A stretch of DNA of 64,000 nucleotides from Colwellia sp. 75C3 (GTDB taxonomy: Bacteria > Pseudomonadota > Gammaproteobacteria > Enterobacterales > Alteromonadaceae), in NCBI RefSeq assembly GCF_002836255.1, contig NZ_PJAU01000057.1, positions 1 through 64,000 on the forward strand, given 5' to 3'. The position numbers and the translations under genes are program-made. Positions 17,248 to 26,478 of this stretch are shown piece after piece. Under the pieces are notes generated by a model. The model saw only the letters and a program-made list of their open reading frames with translations. It was not told where the DNA came from and searched no databases. Within the stretch, counting starts at the first letter, position 1. Each line of letters opens with the position of its first letter.

Positions 17248-18312
17248 TTAAATATCGGTTGAAGCCAGTTTTACCACATAAAACAAACAATCATTTATAG
17301 CAGTACTCTTATTAGTGGTCGCTTTAAATAGACGTAAATTATGTCGGCAAACTAACTGGTTATCCCTTGCATAGAAGTATTCATCAAGTACGTCTTTACC
17401 ACTCTTATCTATAAGCTGTAAGTTATCAAGACCATTGCCATCAATCCAACCTAACATTTCATCTTGGTGGGCACTGCCAAAATTAAAACACTCTATATTG
17501 TCTTTTAAGGTGACGCCACTATAGCCCTCATCATGCTGAGCGTAAGACAGTTTAGTTTGATGCTTTAATTGCAACCTAAGGGGACGATAAATGACTTCTA
17601 CTTGTTTTTCTTGTTCTATATAACCAATACTTTCACATTTGGCCACTTGTGAAATCCCTGAAAATGCAATTTCATGGGCTTGTTCATCTTGGCATCCACC
17701 ACATTCAATGGTGATAAATGGACAATTGAAATTTTGCTCCATAATTGATCCAATATTTAAATCAGACAATATTAGCGTCTGGCAAAATAACGAGGCAAGC
17801 GAGAGAACTTCTGTTGTTACCATTGAGCTGACTGAAAATGTAGGACCTGAGCTTGATGAGTTATGAAGGTCGATCACCATTTCAGGGTTAACTTCCCTGA
17901 TTGCTTGTTCAACTAATGATGCTCGTTGACAATAACCTCTTTGCCCATCACGACATTCAAAAGAGCAATCCTTACCAAAACAACGATTAATGTCCATGCC
18001 ACCATTAACAAAACGTCTGCTAAATAATGGTTTAGCTGTGGCTGCTTCTACCGAACAGATGATAAACCGTAAATTCGTGGTAGGCTTATCTTGAGGTAAC
18101 ACTTCTGTTAAGTAGCGATGCATAGCTATTAAACCAGAAGGTTCGTTACCGTGCAGTAGTGTAGTAAACACTCTATATTTATCTGGATCAGTACCTGATA
18201 CATCAATAACGGTTGGTCCTGTCATAGATAAAAGAAATTGTTCGTAATCCGCATGTAAATCTTGCCATGTAGGATCTTTTAAAAAATTAATTTCGCTAAA
18301 ATCTATATCCAT
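17248..18312 (-). CDS. AstE/aspartoacylase-family zinc hydrolase (354 aa)
   Basis: Resembles the succinylglutamate desuccinylase/aspartoacylase family (M14-like zinc carboxypeptidase fold). The zinc-binding HGNEPSG corresponds to the family HxxE motif, NGGMDINRCFG holds the substrate-binding Asn-Arg, and VIDLHNSS supplies the third zinc ligand. TIECGG provides a catalytic-type Glu. It is too divergent to call astE, and no ast operon genes flank it. The ATG at 18312 (MDIDFSEI) is chosen with AGGCAG upstream; longer forms from TTG 18405 or ATG 18390 add a leader without a ribosome binding site. Cysteine-rich inserts (CSFECRDGQRGYC, CGGCQ) are unusual. The substrate is unknown. Confidence 0.75.
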   Translation of the reverse strand: MDIDFSEINFLKDPTWQDLHADYEQFLLSMTGPTVIDVSGTDPDKYRVFTTLLHGNEPSGLIAMHRYLTEVLPQDKPTTNLRFIICSVEAATAKPLFSRRFVNGGMDINRCFGKDCSFECRDGQRGYCQRASLVEQAIREVNPEMVIDLHNSSSSGPTFSVSSMVTTEVLSLASLFCQTLILSDLNIGSIMEQNFNCPFITIECGGCQDEQAHEIAFSGISQVAKCESIGYIEQEKQVEVIYRPLRLQLKHQTKLSYAQHDEGYSGVTLKDNIECFNFGSAHQDEMLGWIDGNGLDNLQLIDKSGKDVLDEYFYARDNQLVCRHNLRLFKATTNKSTAINDCLFYVVKLASTDI

Positions 18313-18497
18313 AGTGCTGCCTAAGTTGTGTTCTGTTGATGTATAAATCCTTTTAAAAGACAAGGATGTCACACTTGCAACAACTAGCATGTTGATTAAG
18401 GTCAATAAAAAGTAGTAAAGGGGTGATTTATATTTTTATGGCGGTAAACTACTAATATATTCAAACCGATTCCCGTTAACTATATAGAGATACCGCT

Positions 18498-18848
18498 ATG
18501 AGTGAAGAAACTATTTTTTCTAAAATTATCCGTCAAGAAATTCCTACACCATTATTATATCAAGATGAATTAGTTACCGCCTTTCGAGATATTTCCCCAC
18601 GTGTTGATAGTCATATATTAATTGTTCCCAATAAGCACATTGCCACTATTAATGATGTCACCAGTGATGATGAATTAACGCTAGGGCGTATGATCACGGT
18701 TGCTAAAAGACTGGCTAAAGAAGAGGGCATTGATGAGAATGGCTACCGCTTAATTATTAATTGTAATAGTGATGGCGGACAAGAGGTGTACCATATTCAT
18801 ATGCACTTATTAGGTGGCCAACCATTAGGCTCAATGTTGTCGTTGTAG
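18498..18848 (+). CDS. hinT: HIT family purine nucleoside phosphoramidase HinT (116 aa)
   Basis: A histidine-triad nucleotide-binding protein; E. coli HinT is 119 aa. The catalytic triad motif [11 protein letters not shown] lies near residues 97-107. The N-terminal [21 protein letters not shown] and [19 protein letters not shown] are typical of the family. It hydrolyses AMP-linked phosphoramidates in the cytoplasm. It is a stand-alone gene ahead of the two-component pair. Confidence 0.95.
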   Translation: MSEETIFSKIIRQEIPTPLLYQDELVTAFRDISPRVDSHILIVPNKHIATINDVTSDDELTLGRMITVAKRLAKEEGIDENGYRLIINCNSDGGQEVYHIHMHLLGGQPLGSMLSL

Positions 18849-18962
18849 AAAAATAATCCGTTAATTAACACCGTAAGTATGCGATGAGTCGCTAGATTGC
18901 TACGGTCAAAGACAATGAAATCATCTAATTATTAGCGCATACTTATTTATAGCATCCATTAA

Positions 18963-20039
18963 ATGGTTATTTTTGTGAATTGGAAAGAATTACTAGAAAA
19001 TAGAAATCGTTTGTTTTGGCTTGCCCATACAGTGGGCTGGTTTGGCTTTGCTTTTGTGCATTATCTTGGCTCATTGCAACATGACTTACGTGATATCTTC
19101 GTTATAATCATTTTTCTTAATGCTTACGCTGGTTGGTTGTTTACAGTACCGCTGCGTTACATTTATCGTAAAGCGTGGAATTTTCCGCCAATTAAGATTG
19201 CTTTAGTCGTTATTCTTTCCTCTTATTTTACCGGTGTGTTGTGGCAAATAGTTAAAAACATAAATCACTGGGAAATCTATAAGCATGGCTATGAGCCAAA
19301 GTTTTGGTATATGTATACCCAAAATACCTTAGGCTCTTTTTATATAATTTTAAGTTGGAGTGGCCTCTACTTTGGTAGTAAATATTATCAAATGTTACAG
19401 GTAGCGAAACAAAATGTCTTAAAAGCTAACGCAGTTGCTCATCAAGCACAGCTAAAAATGTTGCGTTATCAACTAAACCCACATTTTTTGTTTAATACCC
19501 TTAATGCCATTTCAACGCTTATTTTGATAGAAGAAAATAAAACGGCAAACTCTATGGTCACTAAGCTAAGTGAATTCTTACGTTATTCACTTGATAAAGA
19601 TCCTATGAAAAAAGTCACCTTGGAATCTGAAATACAAGCATTGCAGCTTTACCTTGCTATCGAGAAAGTACGCTTTGAAGATAGGTTACACCTTGAGTTT
19701 CAAATAAATGATAATTGTCAGCAAGCTTTAGTACCAAGCATGATTTTACAGCCACTAGCAGAAAATTCGATCAAACATGCTATCGCTGTACAAGAGCAGG
19801 GCGGTAGAATTACTATTTCAGTTAATCGCTTCGCGGATGATTTATTGATAGAAGTTGCAGATAACGGGCCCGGTGCAGATATAGTTAATGGAAACTTACA
19901 CCGAGAGAGTGGTGTTGGTTTAGTAAATACGCGTGAACGCTTACAGGCATTGTATAATGAAAAATTTTCGTTAGTTGTTTCCCATAATCAACCCTCAGGT
20001 GTTAAAGTAAATATTCGTATGCCATTTCAACTAAGCTAA
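18963..20039 (+). CDS. LytS/YehU-type sensor histidine kinase (358 aa)
   Basis: The N-terminal about 140 residues contain about four hydrophobic segments (about 17-35, 42-66, 76-95, 122-140). The kinase core follows: the phospho-acceptor His is about residue 174 in YQLNPHFLFNTLNAIS (PF06580 type), and the ATP-binding region has LQPLAENSIKHAI (N box) and VADNGPG (G1). No periplasmic sensor domain is evident, so signals are probably sensed in the membrane. The partner regulator starts 73 bp downstream. The start is weakly supported; a GTG at 18975 is an alternative. Confidence 0.88.
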   Translation: MVIFVNWKELLENRNRLFWLAHTVGWFGFAFVHYLGSLQHDLRDIFVIIIFLNAYAGWLFTVPLRYIYRKAWNFPPIKIALVVILSSYFTGVLWQIVKNINHWEIYKHGYEPKFWYMYTQNTLGSFYIILSWSGLYFGSKYYQMLQVAKQNVLKANAVAHQAQLKMLRYQLNPHFLFNTLNAISTLILIEENKTANSMVTKLSEFLRYSLDKDPMKKVTLESEIQALQLYLAIEKVRFEDRLHLEFQINDNCQQALVPSMILQPLAENSIKHAIAVQEQGGRITISVNRFADDLLIEVADNGPGADIVNGNLHRESGVGLVNTRERLQALYNEKFSLVVSHNQPSGVKVNIRMPFQLS

Positions 20040-20112
20040 TATAGTCAAATAATTTAGCTTTATATGAATACACCGCCACCGTTTGTGTGAAACCATTACT
20101 TAGGAATTTTTT

Positions 20113-20955
20113 ATGTCGCTATCAACTATTATCGTTGATGATGAACCGCTGGCTCGTAAAGGTTTAGCAATACGTTTAAAAGCGTTTGATAATATAAACG
20201 TTATTGAGCAGTGCTGTAACGGCAGAGAGGCATTAGAAGCGGTACGCGCTTACCAAGTCGACCTTATGTTTCTTGATATTCAAATGCCAGGCCTTAATGG
20301 CTTTCAGGTATTAGAAAGTATTATCGATCAAGGCCTAGCTATGCCTGTTGTTGTCTTTGTGACTGCATTTGATCAATACGCTTTAAAAGCGTTTGAAGTA
20401 CATGCGCTAGATTATTTATTAAAGCCGGCAGATGAAGAACGCTTATCGCAAACAATTGATAAAATAAAACATTACTTTAAAAGTAATGCCGATAGCGCTC
20501 ATAAATCAAAACTCGTGCGTTTAGTGAGTGATGTTACGGGTAATGACTATCAACAAATTTTGTCAGAATTGGACAATGATCAAGAGTTAACGTTATCCAG
20601 CTATTCTGATGTATTGGCAATTAAGGATGCGGGAGAAGTTAATCGTGTACCGGTAAAAGATATTCTTTGGATTGATGCGGCGGGTGATTATATGTGTGTT
20701 CATACCTTGTCAGATAAACAAAATGGTATTAATGAAAATACTTACATCTTACGAAAAACCATGAAAGAACTTGAGGTTTGTTTAGACCCGAAACAATTTA
20801 TTCGTAACCATAGATCAACGATAGTGAATAAAGATGTTATTGATAAGTTTTGTAGTCAAGTAAACGGTGAGTACTTTTTAGTCTTGAAAAATGGTAAAGA
20901 ATTAAAAGTAAGTCGTAGTTATAAAGACAAAGTAAAACAGGCAGTTAACAGTTAA
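20113..20955 (+). CDS. LytTR-family response regulator (280 aa)
   Basis: The receiver domain at residues 1-125 has the acidic pocket DDE at 9-11, the phospho-acceptor Asp55 in LMFLDIQMPG, and a conserved Lys in DYLLKPAD. The LytTR DNA-binding domain is at about 180-278 (VPVKDILWIDAAGDYMCVH ... FIRNHRSTIVNKDVI). It pairs with the kinase just upstream, as in LytS/LytR and YehU/YehT systems. The regulon is unknown; LytTR sites are imperfect direct repeats that I could not assign here. It is followed by a strong bidirectional terminator. Confidence 0.92.
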   Translation: MSLSTIIVDDEPLARKGLAIRLKAFDNINVIEQCCNGREALEAVRAYQVDLMFLDIQMPGLNGFQVLESIIDQGLAMPVVVFVTAFDQYALKAFEVHALDYLLKPADEERLSQTIDKIKHYFKSNADSAHKSKLVRLVSDVTGNDYQQILSELDNDQELTLSSYSDVLAIKDAGEVNRVPVKDILWIDAAGDYMCVHTLSDKQNGINENTYILRKTMKELEVCLDPKQFIRNHRSTIVNKDVIDKFCSQVNGEYFLVLKNGKELKVSRSYKDKVKQAVNS

Positions 20956-21016
20956 CTTTCTTTAATAGTAGCTTTATAAGTTGAAACTACCTTCAACTAA
21001 CAAATCAAAAAAACAC

Positions 21017-21053
21017 AAAAAAGGCCATATGTCGATAACATATGGCCTTTTTT
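21017..21053. terminator. Bidirectional Rho-independent terminator
   Basis: AAAAAAGGCCATATG (21017-21031) pairs with 21039-21053 around a 7-nt loop. A-run and T-run flank the stem on both sides. It separates the convergent LytTR regulator and pykA. Confidence 0.93.
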
Positions 21054-21133
21054 AGCACTAACTCTGGTTTTTTTACTAAGGTATTACTAATAAGTACTTC
21101 AAAGAGTTAGTTATCTACTAAATAATACGTAGA

Positions 21134-22585
21134 TTACTTAAGGTGCTTTTTAGTAACCGTTAACACTTTCAATGTATTTGAAGCGCCAACAGTTTCCATC
21201 ATATCACCATGGGTTAAAATCAGTTTATCACCAACAACTAAATCAATTTGACCACTGACTACTTTTAACATTTCATCAGATAAGTTGTCATTGTTTACGT
21301 GAGTTGAATCAAATTCAATTGGGTAAACACCACGATATATTGCTGTTTTATTTAATGTTTTTGGATGGCGTGATAACGAGAATATAGGTAAGCCTGAAGT
21401 AATGCGTGACATTAACTTACTTGTTTGACCTGATTCAGTTAAAGAGATTATCGCTTTAACACCTTCTAAATGGTTTGCCGCGTACATAGCTGAAAGTGCA
21501 ATTGTTTCTGATACTTCACTAAAAGTCAGCTCAATTCTGTGGTTTGAAATGTTAACTGAACGATGTTGCTCAGCACCAACACAAACATTAGCCATTGCAG
21601 TAACTGTTTCAACAGGATATTTACCTGCAGCAGTTTCCGCTGATAACATCACAGCATCAGTACCATCTAATACGGCATTTGCTACATCCATAACTTCAGC
21701 ACGCGTTGGCATAGGCTGCTCAATCATGGTTTCCATCATCTGCGTTGCAGTGATAACAACACGATTTAACTGGCGAGAGCGAGTTATAATATGCTTTTGT
21801 TTACCAACTAATGCTGCATCACCAATTTCAACACCTAAATCACCACGGGCTACCATAACAACATCTGAGGCTAAGATAATACCATCAAGAATCTTGTCAT
21901 CATTAACCGCTTCAGCACGTTCAATTTTAGAAACTAAACGAGCATCACAGCCAGCTTCTTGTGCGAGTAAACGTGCTTCACGCATGTCAGCTGCATCACG
22001 AGGAAATGAAACAGCTAAGAAATCAACATCAATCTTTGCCGCTAATTTGATGTCTTCTTTATCTTTAGCTGTTAAGGCTGGAGCAGTTAAACCACCGCCT
22101 TGACGATTAATACCTTTGTTATTTGATAGCGGGCCGCCAACAGTAACTATGGTAAATACTGAATTTTCAGAAGTAGATAATACCTTTAATTGTACACGAC
22201 CATCATCGAGTAATAATATGTCGTCAGTATTAACGTCTTGTACTAATTTTTTATAATCAATACCTACTTTTTCTTGACAGCCTTGGCCTTTCTCTAGTGT
22301 CGCATCTAATTCAAACTTATCGCCAATGGCTAATTTAATTGGGCCATCTTTGAACGTAGAAATACGGATTTTAGGACCTTGTAAATCACCTAATATACCA
22401 ACATAGACACCAAGCTCTTTTGCTATTGCTCTGACATTGTTAGCTCTATCAATATGATCTTGTGGAATACCGTGAGAAAAGTTCAGTCTAACTACGTTTA
22501 CACCAGCAGCTAATACATTTTTTAAAATCTCTCTATCGTCAGTTGCAGGACCTAAGGTAGCAACAATTTTCGTTCTTCTAGGCAT
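21134..22585 (-). CDS. pykA: Pyruvate kinase II, PykA type (483 aa)
   Basis: Converts phosphoenolpyruvate and ADP to pyruvate and ATP. The protein begins [15 protein letters not shown]; other landmarks are VVRLNFSHG, the GDLQGPKIR loop, [10 protein letters not shown], and the family signature [11 protein letters not shown] with [31 protein letters not shown]. The AMP-activated PykA branch is suggested by the sequence and by proximity to hexR, as in E. coli. AAGAGG lies just upstream of the ATG. It is 77 bp downstream of hexR on the same strand and so may be cotranscribed with it. I find no HexR box in its own 77-bp upstream region. Confidence 0.96.
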   Translation of the reverse strand: MPRRTKIVATLGPATDDREILKNVLAAGVNVVRLNFSHGIPQDHIDRANNVRAIAKELGVYVGILGDLQGPKIRISTFKDGPIKLAIGDKFELDATLEKGQGCQEKVGIDYKKLVQDVNTDDILLLDDGRVQLKVLSTSENSVFTIVTVGGPLSNNKGINRQGGGLTAPALTAKDKEDIKLAAKIDVDFLAVSFPRDAADMREARLLAQEAGCDARLVSKIERAEAVNDDKILDGIILASDVVMVARGDLGVEIGDAALVGKQKHIITRSRQLNRVVITATQMMETMIEQPMPTRAEVMDVANAVLDGTDAVMLSAETAAGKYPVETVTAMANVCVGAEQHRSVNISNHRIELTFSEVSETIALSAMYAANHLEGVKAIISLTESGQTSKLMSRITSGLPIFSLSRHPKTLNKTAIYRGVYPIEFDSTHVNNDNLSDEMLKVVSGQIDLVVGDKLILTHGDMMETVGASNTLKVLTVTKKHLK

Positions 22586-22662
22586 TGGAATCCTCTTACG
22601 TTTTTAATAACGTTCTAAATTATGTTTTAAATTAGTGTATGGTTTGTATCAATAATTTACGA

Positions 22663-23511
22663 TTAGTCTTTTCTCTCGAAGCGCGAACTTCTTAAACTAT
22701 CTTTTACTTTTTTCAGGTTGTCTCTAAATTTACTACCACGACGTAAAGTAAATCCTGTCGCTAAAACATCAATTAAAGCTAACTGAGCGATACGTGACGA
22801 CATTGGCATATAAAGGTCAGTGTCTTCACTCACATCAACGCTAAGTACGATGTTACATTCTTTGGCAAGTGGTGTACCTGTGGTCGTAATACCAATTACT
22901 GTGGCATCGTTTTCTTTAGCTAAACTTGCCACTTCAACAAGTGACTTAGTACGACCGGTATGCGAGATAACAACAACGACATCACCTTGGCGACTATTTA
23001 TAGCACTCATACGTTGCATTAATATGTCATCAAAATAAACAACTGGCACATTGAAGCGGAAAAATTTGTTTTGTGCATCATGAGCAACAATGGCAGAAGC
23101 GCCTAGACCAAAAAATGAGATTTTATTGGCTTGTGTTAACAAATCTACAGAGCGATTGATATCATTTGCATCTAAACTTTTACGTGCTAATTCAAGACTA
23201 GCCATTGTTGATTCAAATATTTTGGAGGTATATTCATCAGCGGTATCATTTTCATCAACATGACGATTAACGTAGGGCGTACCGTTAGCTAAACTTTGCG
23301 CAAGATGCAATTTAAAATCAGGGTAACCTTTAGTATCTAAGCGACGACAAAAACGGTTAACGGTTGGTTCACTAATATTGGCTTGTTTGGCGAGTGCAGC
23401 AATACTTGAGTGAATAACAGTACCAGGTGACGCTAATATAACTTCAGCTACTTTTCGTTCTGATTTACTGAGCATGTCTAGTTCGTTAGTGATCTTTTCT
23501 AATATATTCAT
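22663..23511 (-). CDS. hexR: HexR, RpiR-family regulator of central carbon metabolism (282 aa)
   Basis: The N-terminal RpiR helix-turn-helix (about residues 1-75: SKSERKVAEVILASP ... ANISEPTVNRFCRRL) is joined to a SIS sugar-phosphate-binding domain (about 120-260; VVVISHTGRTKSLVEVA). E. coli HexR is 289 aa. HexR senses 2-keto-3-deoxy-6-phosphogluconate and controls zwf, edd and related genes in gammaproteobacteria. It is divergent from zwf across a 471-bp region containing two close matches to the HexR box. It sits directly upstream of pykA. Confidence 0.94.
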   Translation of the reverse strand: MNILEKITNELDMLSKSERKVAEVILASPGTVIHSSIAALAKQANISEPTVNRFCRRLDTKGYPDFKLHLAQSLANGTPYVNRHVDENDTADEYTSKIFESTMASLELARKSLDANDINRSVDLLTQANKISFFGLGASAIVAHDAQNKFFRFNVPVVYFDDILMQRMSAINSRQGDVVVVISHTGRTKSLVEVASLAKENDATVIGITTTGTPLAKECNIVLSVDVSEDTDLYMPMSSRIAQLALIDVLATGFTLRRGSKFRDNLKKVKDSLRSSRFERKD

Positions 23512-23649
23512 TATGGTCTGATCCTAGATCTTCTTTATATAACGTCTCAATAATAGAGTTTTGAACGTTATTTCAATGATAGCGTGCAACAAATAATAGG
23601 CTATTTCGTCTATACTGTAATTTATTTTCTGCCTAAGGAACAGAAATAA

Positions 23650-23664
23650 TGAAATTTTATTTCA
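23650..23664. promoter_or_regulatory. 15-bp palindrome in the hexR-zwf intergenic region
   Basis: TGAAATTTTATTTCA is a dyad with the same 15-bp spacing as the HexR boxes at 23815 and 23876 but a different half-site (TGAAAT rather than TGTAAT). It lies 139 bp upstream of hexR. It could be a variant HexR site for autoregulation or a site for another factor. Confidence 0.4.
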
Positions 23665-23814
23665 TAATTTAGAATGAATATAAGAAAATAGCAGTGTCTT
23701 TTGATAATGTTTACTATTTAAACAAGGCTGTAGTTCTTACCCCTCCTGATAATATGCCTTTAATCACAGCTATAATGTTCTTTGAAGCATAATAACAGGG
23801 TGAAGGTTATTTTA

Positions 23815-23829
23815 TGTAGTAAAATTACA
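23815..23829. promoter_or_regulatory. HexR box 1 upstream of zwf
   Basis: TGTAGTAAAATTACA matches every position of the gammaproteobacterial HexR consensus as I recall it (TGTARTWNWWYTACA). It lies 153 bp upstream of zwf in the hexR-zwf intergenic region. HexR represses this pathway until keto-deoxy-phosphogluconate builds up. Confidence 0.85.
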
Positions 23830-23875
23830 AAAAGTTCTTTACTGTCGACTAAACAAGCGCTAAATTAGGTGTATA

Positions 23876-23890
23876 TGTAGTTTAGTTACA
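23876..23890. promoter_or_regulatory. HexR box 2 upstream of zwf
   Basis: TGTAGTTTAGTTACA matches the HexR consensus with one mismatch. It starts 61 bp after box 1 begins (about six helical turns), so the two bound dimers would face the same side. It lies 92 bp upstream of zwf. Confidence 0.78.
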
Positions 23891-23982
23891 ACTAATTATT
23901 TTACTCTAGCGCATTAGATTTGATGCTTGAGTAAAGATATAAGCAAAATTAAAGCAATAAAATTTTATATAAGAGAAATTCT

Positions 23983-25452
23983 ATGAGTAATTTAGATTGT
24001 CAATCAGCGAGTGAAATCGTTATCTTTGGAGCTTTAGGTGACTTATCACGCCGCAAGCTGCTACCAGCATTATATCAACTAGAAGTGTGTGGTTTAATCA
24101 ATAAAGATAGCCGTATTGTTGGTGCTGCAAGACAAGAGCATAGTCTTGAAGAATTCAGAAGTGTGGTTTTAGAAAACTTAAATAATTTTGTTAAAGAGAC
24201 AATAGATGAAGAAGTGCTTGCGCGTTTTATTAATCGATTGGTTTATCAACAGCTAGAATTTAAAGAGAACAGCTCATTCAATAAACTAGCTGAAACGCTA
24301 GCCAGTGGTAATAGTACCCGTGTTTATTACTTTTCAACGCCTCCGGCTATATATGGTGATATTTGTAAGGGGTTAGCTCACGCTAACTTAATTACTGATG
24401 CTGACCGTGTTGTTATGGAAAAGCCAATAGGGCACTCACTTGAGTCTTCAATTGAAATCAATAATCAAGTGTCTGAATATTTCAAAGAAAATCAAACTTA
24501 CCGTATAGATCACTATTTAGGTAAAGAAACAGTATTAAACCTATTGGTATTACGTTTCGCCAACTCACTCTTTACCAATAACTGGGACCGTAACAGCATC
24601 GACCATGTACAAATTACTGTAGCCGAAAGTGTTGGTATTGAAGGTCGCTGGGGCTTTTATGATGAAGCCGGACAAATGCGTGATATGGTTCAAAATCACT
24701 TGTTACAAATACTATCTCTTTTGGCGATGGAGCCACCGGCAGATTTAAGTGCGGAAAGTGTTCGTGCTGAAAAACTTAAAGTCGTTAAAGCATTAAGAGC
24801 GATAAATCGAGATAACATTAAAGATAAAGCGGTTCGTGGCCAATACAGTGATGGTTTCTTAGAAGGCGCGCCGGTACCTGGCTATTTAAATGAAGAAGGT
24901 GCCAACGCTAATAGTAATACTGAAACATTTGTCGCGATAAAAGCAGAAATAGATAACTGGCGTTGGAAAGGCGTGCCATTTTACCTTCGTACAGGTAAGC
25001 GTATGCCGAAGAAACACAGTGAAATTGTCGTACATTTCAAGCAACAACCACACAATATTTTTAAAGACAGTTACAGCGATTTACCCGCTAATAAATTAAC
25101 CATACGTTTGCAACCTGATGAAGGGGTTGAATTACAAATGATGAATAAAATACCAGGTATAGCATCACAAATGCGTATTCAAGAAAACAAGTTAGATTTA
25201 AGTTTTTCTGATACGTATAACGATGAACGTGTTGTTGATGCCTATGAACGCTTGATGTTAGAAGTATTGAATGGCAATCAATCATTATTTGTTAGTCGTG
25301 ATGAGGTTGAAGCCGCTTGGACTTGGGCGGACAGCATTATTGAAGCGTGGAAAACAACGAATGAGAAGCCGAAGCCATACGCAGCAGGCTCGTGGGGACC
25401 AGTATCTTCTATATCTTTAATAGCGCGTGATGATCGCCAGTGGGTAGAATAA
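23983..25452 (+). CDS. zwf: Glucose-6-phosphate 1-dehydrogenase (489 aa)
   Basis: First enzyme of the oxidative pentose phosphate and Entner-Doudoroff routes. The NADP-binding motif GALGDLSRRKLLPALY is at about 16-31 and the catalytic signature RIDHYLGKE at about 175-183. EKPIGHSL and the C-terminal glucose-6-phosphate dehydrogenase domain are complete. Length matches E. coli Zwf (491 aa). It begins the zwf-pgl-edd-eda run, with pgl starting 2 bp after its stop. Two HexR boxes lie upstream. Confidence 0.97.
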   Translation: MSNLDCQSASEIVIFGALGDLSRRKLLPALYQLEVCGLINKDSRIVGAARQEHSLEEFRSVVLENLNNFVKETIDEEVLARFINRLVYQQLEFKENSSFNKLAETLASGNSTRVYYFSTPPAIYGDICKGLAHANLITDADRVVMEKPIGHSLESSIEINNQVSEYFKENQTYRIDHYLGKETVLNLLVLRFANSLFTNNWDRNSIDHVQITVAESVGIEGRWGFYDEAGQMRDMVQNHLLQILSLLAMEPPADLSAESVRAEKLKVVKALRAINRDNIKDKAVRGQYSDGFLEGAPVPGYLNEEGANANSNTETFVAIKAEIDNWRWKGVPFYLRTGKRMPKKHSEIVVHFKQQPHNIFKDSYSDLPANKLTIRLQPDEGVELQMMNKIPGIASQMRIQENKLDLSFSDTYNDERVVDAYERLMLEVLNGNQSLFVSRDEVEAAWTWADSIIEAWKTTNEKPKPYAAGSWGPVSSISLIARDDRQWVE

Positions 25453-25454
25453 TT

Positions 25455-26150
25455 ATGCATAAAATAACAGAATTTCCAGCACGTAGCGATTTAGATACTG
25501 AACTAGCAAGCACCGTAAGTACCATTTTAGCTAAAGCGATTAAAGAGACCGGTAAAGCAAGCATTGCTGTATCAGGTGGCTCTACGCCGAAAGGTTTTTT
25601 TAGCGTGTTATCACAAAGCGATATTGACTGGTCAAAGGTGACTATTACCTTAGCAGATGAACGCTGGGTTCCAATCGATAGCGACGCCAGCAATACTCGT
25701 TTAGTACATGAAAACTTACTGCAAAATAAAGCAGAGAAAGCTAAGTTTTTTCACCTTAAACAAGGTGATGAGTTAACAGATGAAACACTAGCTGATTTAA
25801 ACGTGGCAGCAAATAAAACGTTGTTACCATTAGATGTTTTGATTTTAGGCATGGGTGAAGACGGCCACACGGCTTCATTATTCCCCTGTAGCGACGAAAT
25901 CAAAGCTGGTCTTGATGAGGCTAATGATGCTGTTCTATTGAAAGTTCAACCTAAAACGGCGCCGCATCAGCGCATAAGCTTTACTTTTGCTAGTTTAATC
26001 ACCAGCAAAAACACTTTCCTTCACTCATGCGGAGAAGGAAAGAAGACGGTATTAACACAAGCGTTAAATGGTGATGATCCGTTTGAAATGCCTATAAGGG
26101 CATTTTTACAACACCCTAGCTTAAACACTCAAATTTTTTGGGCACCATAA
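25455..26150 (+). CDS. pgl: 6-phosphogluconolactonase, DevB/SOL type (231 aa)
   Basis: Hydrolyses 6-phosphoglucono-lactone made by Zwf. Landmarks are ASIAVSGGSTPKGFF near the N-terminus, the sugar-phosphate motif TLADERWVP and LGMGEDGHTASLFP (about 130). The ATG at 25455 is 2 bp after the zwf stop, implying translational coupling. An in-frame GTG at 25440 would overlap zwf and has no better ribosome binding site. The 328 bp before edd are filled mainly by a repeat family B element. Confidence 0.93.
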   Translation: MHKITEFPARSDLDTELASTVSTILAKAIKETGKASIAVSGGSTPKGFFSVLSQSDIDWSKVTITLADERWVPIDSDASNTRLVHENLLQNKAEKAKFFHLKQGDELTDETLADLNVAANKTLLPLDVLILGMGEDGHTASLFPCSDEIKAGLDEANDAVLLKVQPKTAPHQRISFTFASLITSKNTFLHSCGEGKKTVLTQALNGDDPFEMPIRAFLQHPSLNTQIFWAP

Positions 26151-26177
26151 CTTACTTGGAAAAATAAGTTTAAGTTG

Positions 26178-26442
26178 ATACCCGTTCCACTTGAAGATGC
26201 AGGATTCAGCTGGAATTATAAACGCCTTTAGGCAAGGCATTGATTGAAGAGAATAGTTATTCTATTGTCGAAATCAATAACGCAGCATAAAGCGTTTATA
26301 AACCAGCCCTTTGGGGAAAACTGAGCAAAACATACTCGTCGTTACATTTGTTTTTAAGGGAATAACCATTAACAAAAAAACGTGCCTTGATTATGATTTG
26401 CTCAGGTTTCCTGAAACGAGCATCTTCAGGTGGATCGGGTAT
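26178..26442. repeat. Dispersed repeat family B, long copy (265 bp) between pgl and edd
   Basis: The ends form an imperfect 23-bp terminal inverted repeat: ATACCCGTTCCACTTGAAGATGC at the left and its near complement at 26420-26442. The core GTTTATAAACCAGCCCTTTGGGGAAAACTGA and the preceding ATTGTCGAAATCAATAACG recur at 54432-54574. There is no transposase frame. It fills almost the whole gap between pgl and edd, so it may carry or displace the edd promoter. Nothing else is visible in this gap. Confidence 0.8.
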
Positions 26443-26478
26443 ATATATAAATTAAAAGTATATAAGTTGAGAGATTAA

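Noticed and set aside
21549..22103. 184-residue antisense frame in pykA
   Set aside because: It lies wholly inside the strongly conserved pykA gene, with Ser/Thr/Ala composition typical of an antisense shadow.
22586..22662. HexR box in front of pykA
   Set aside because: No 15-bp TGTA-N7-TACA dyad is present in this 77-bp gap.
26178..26442. Complete insertion sequence
   Set aside because: Only 265 bp and no transposase frame. It is better described as a non-autonomous inverted-repeat element.
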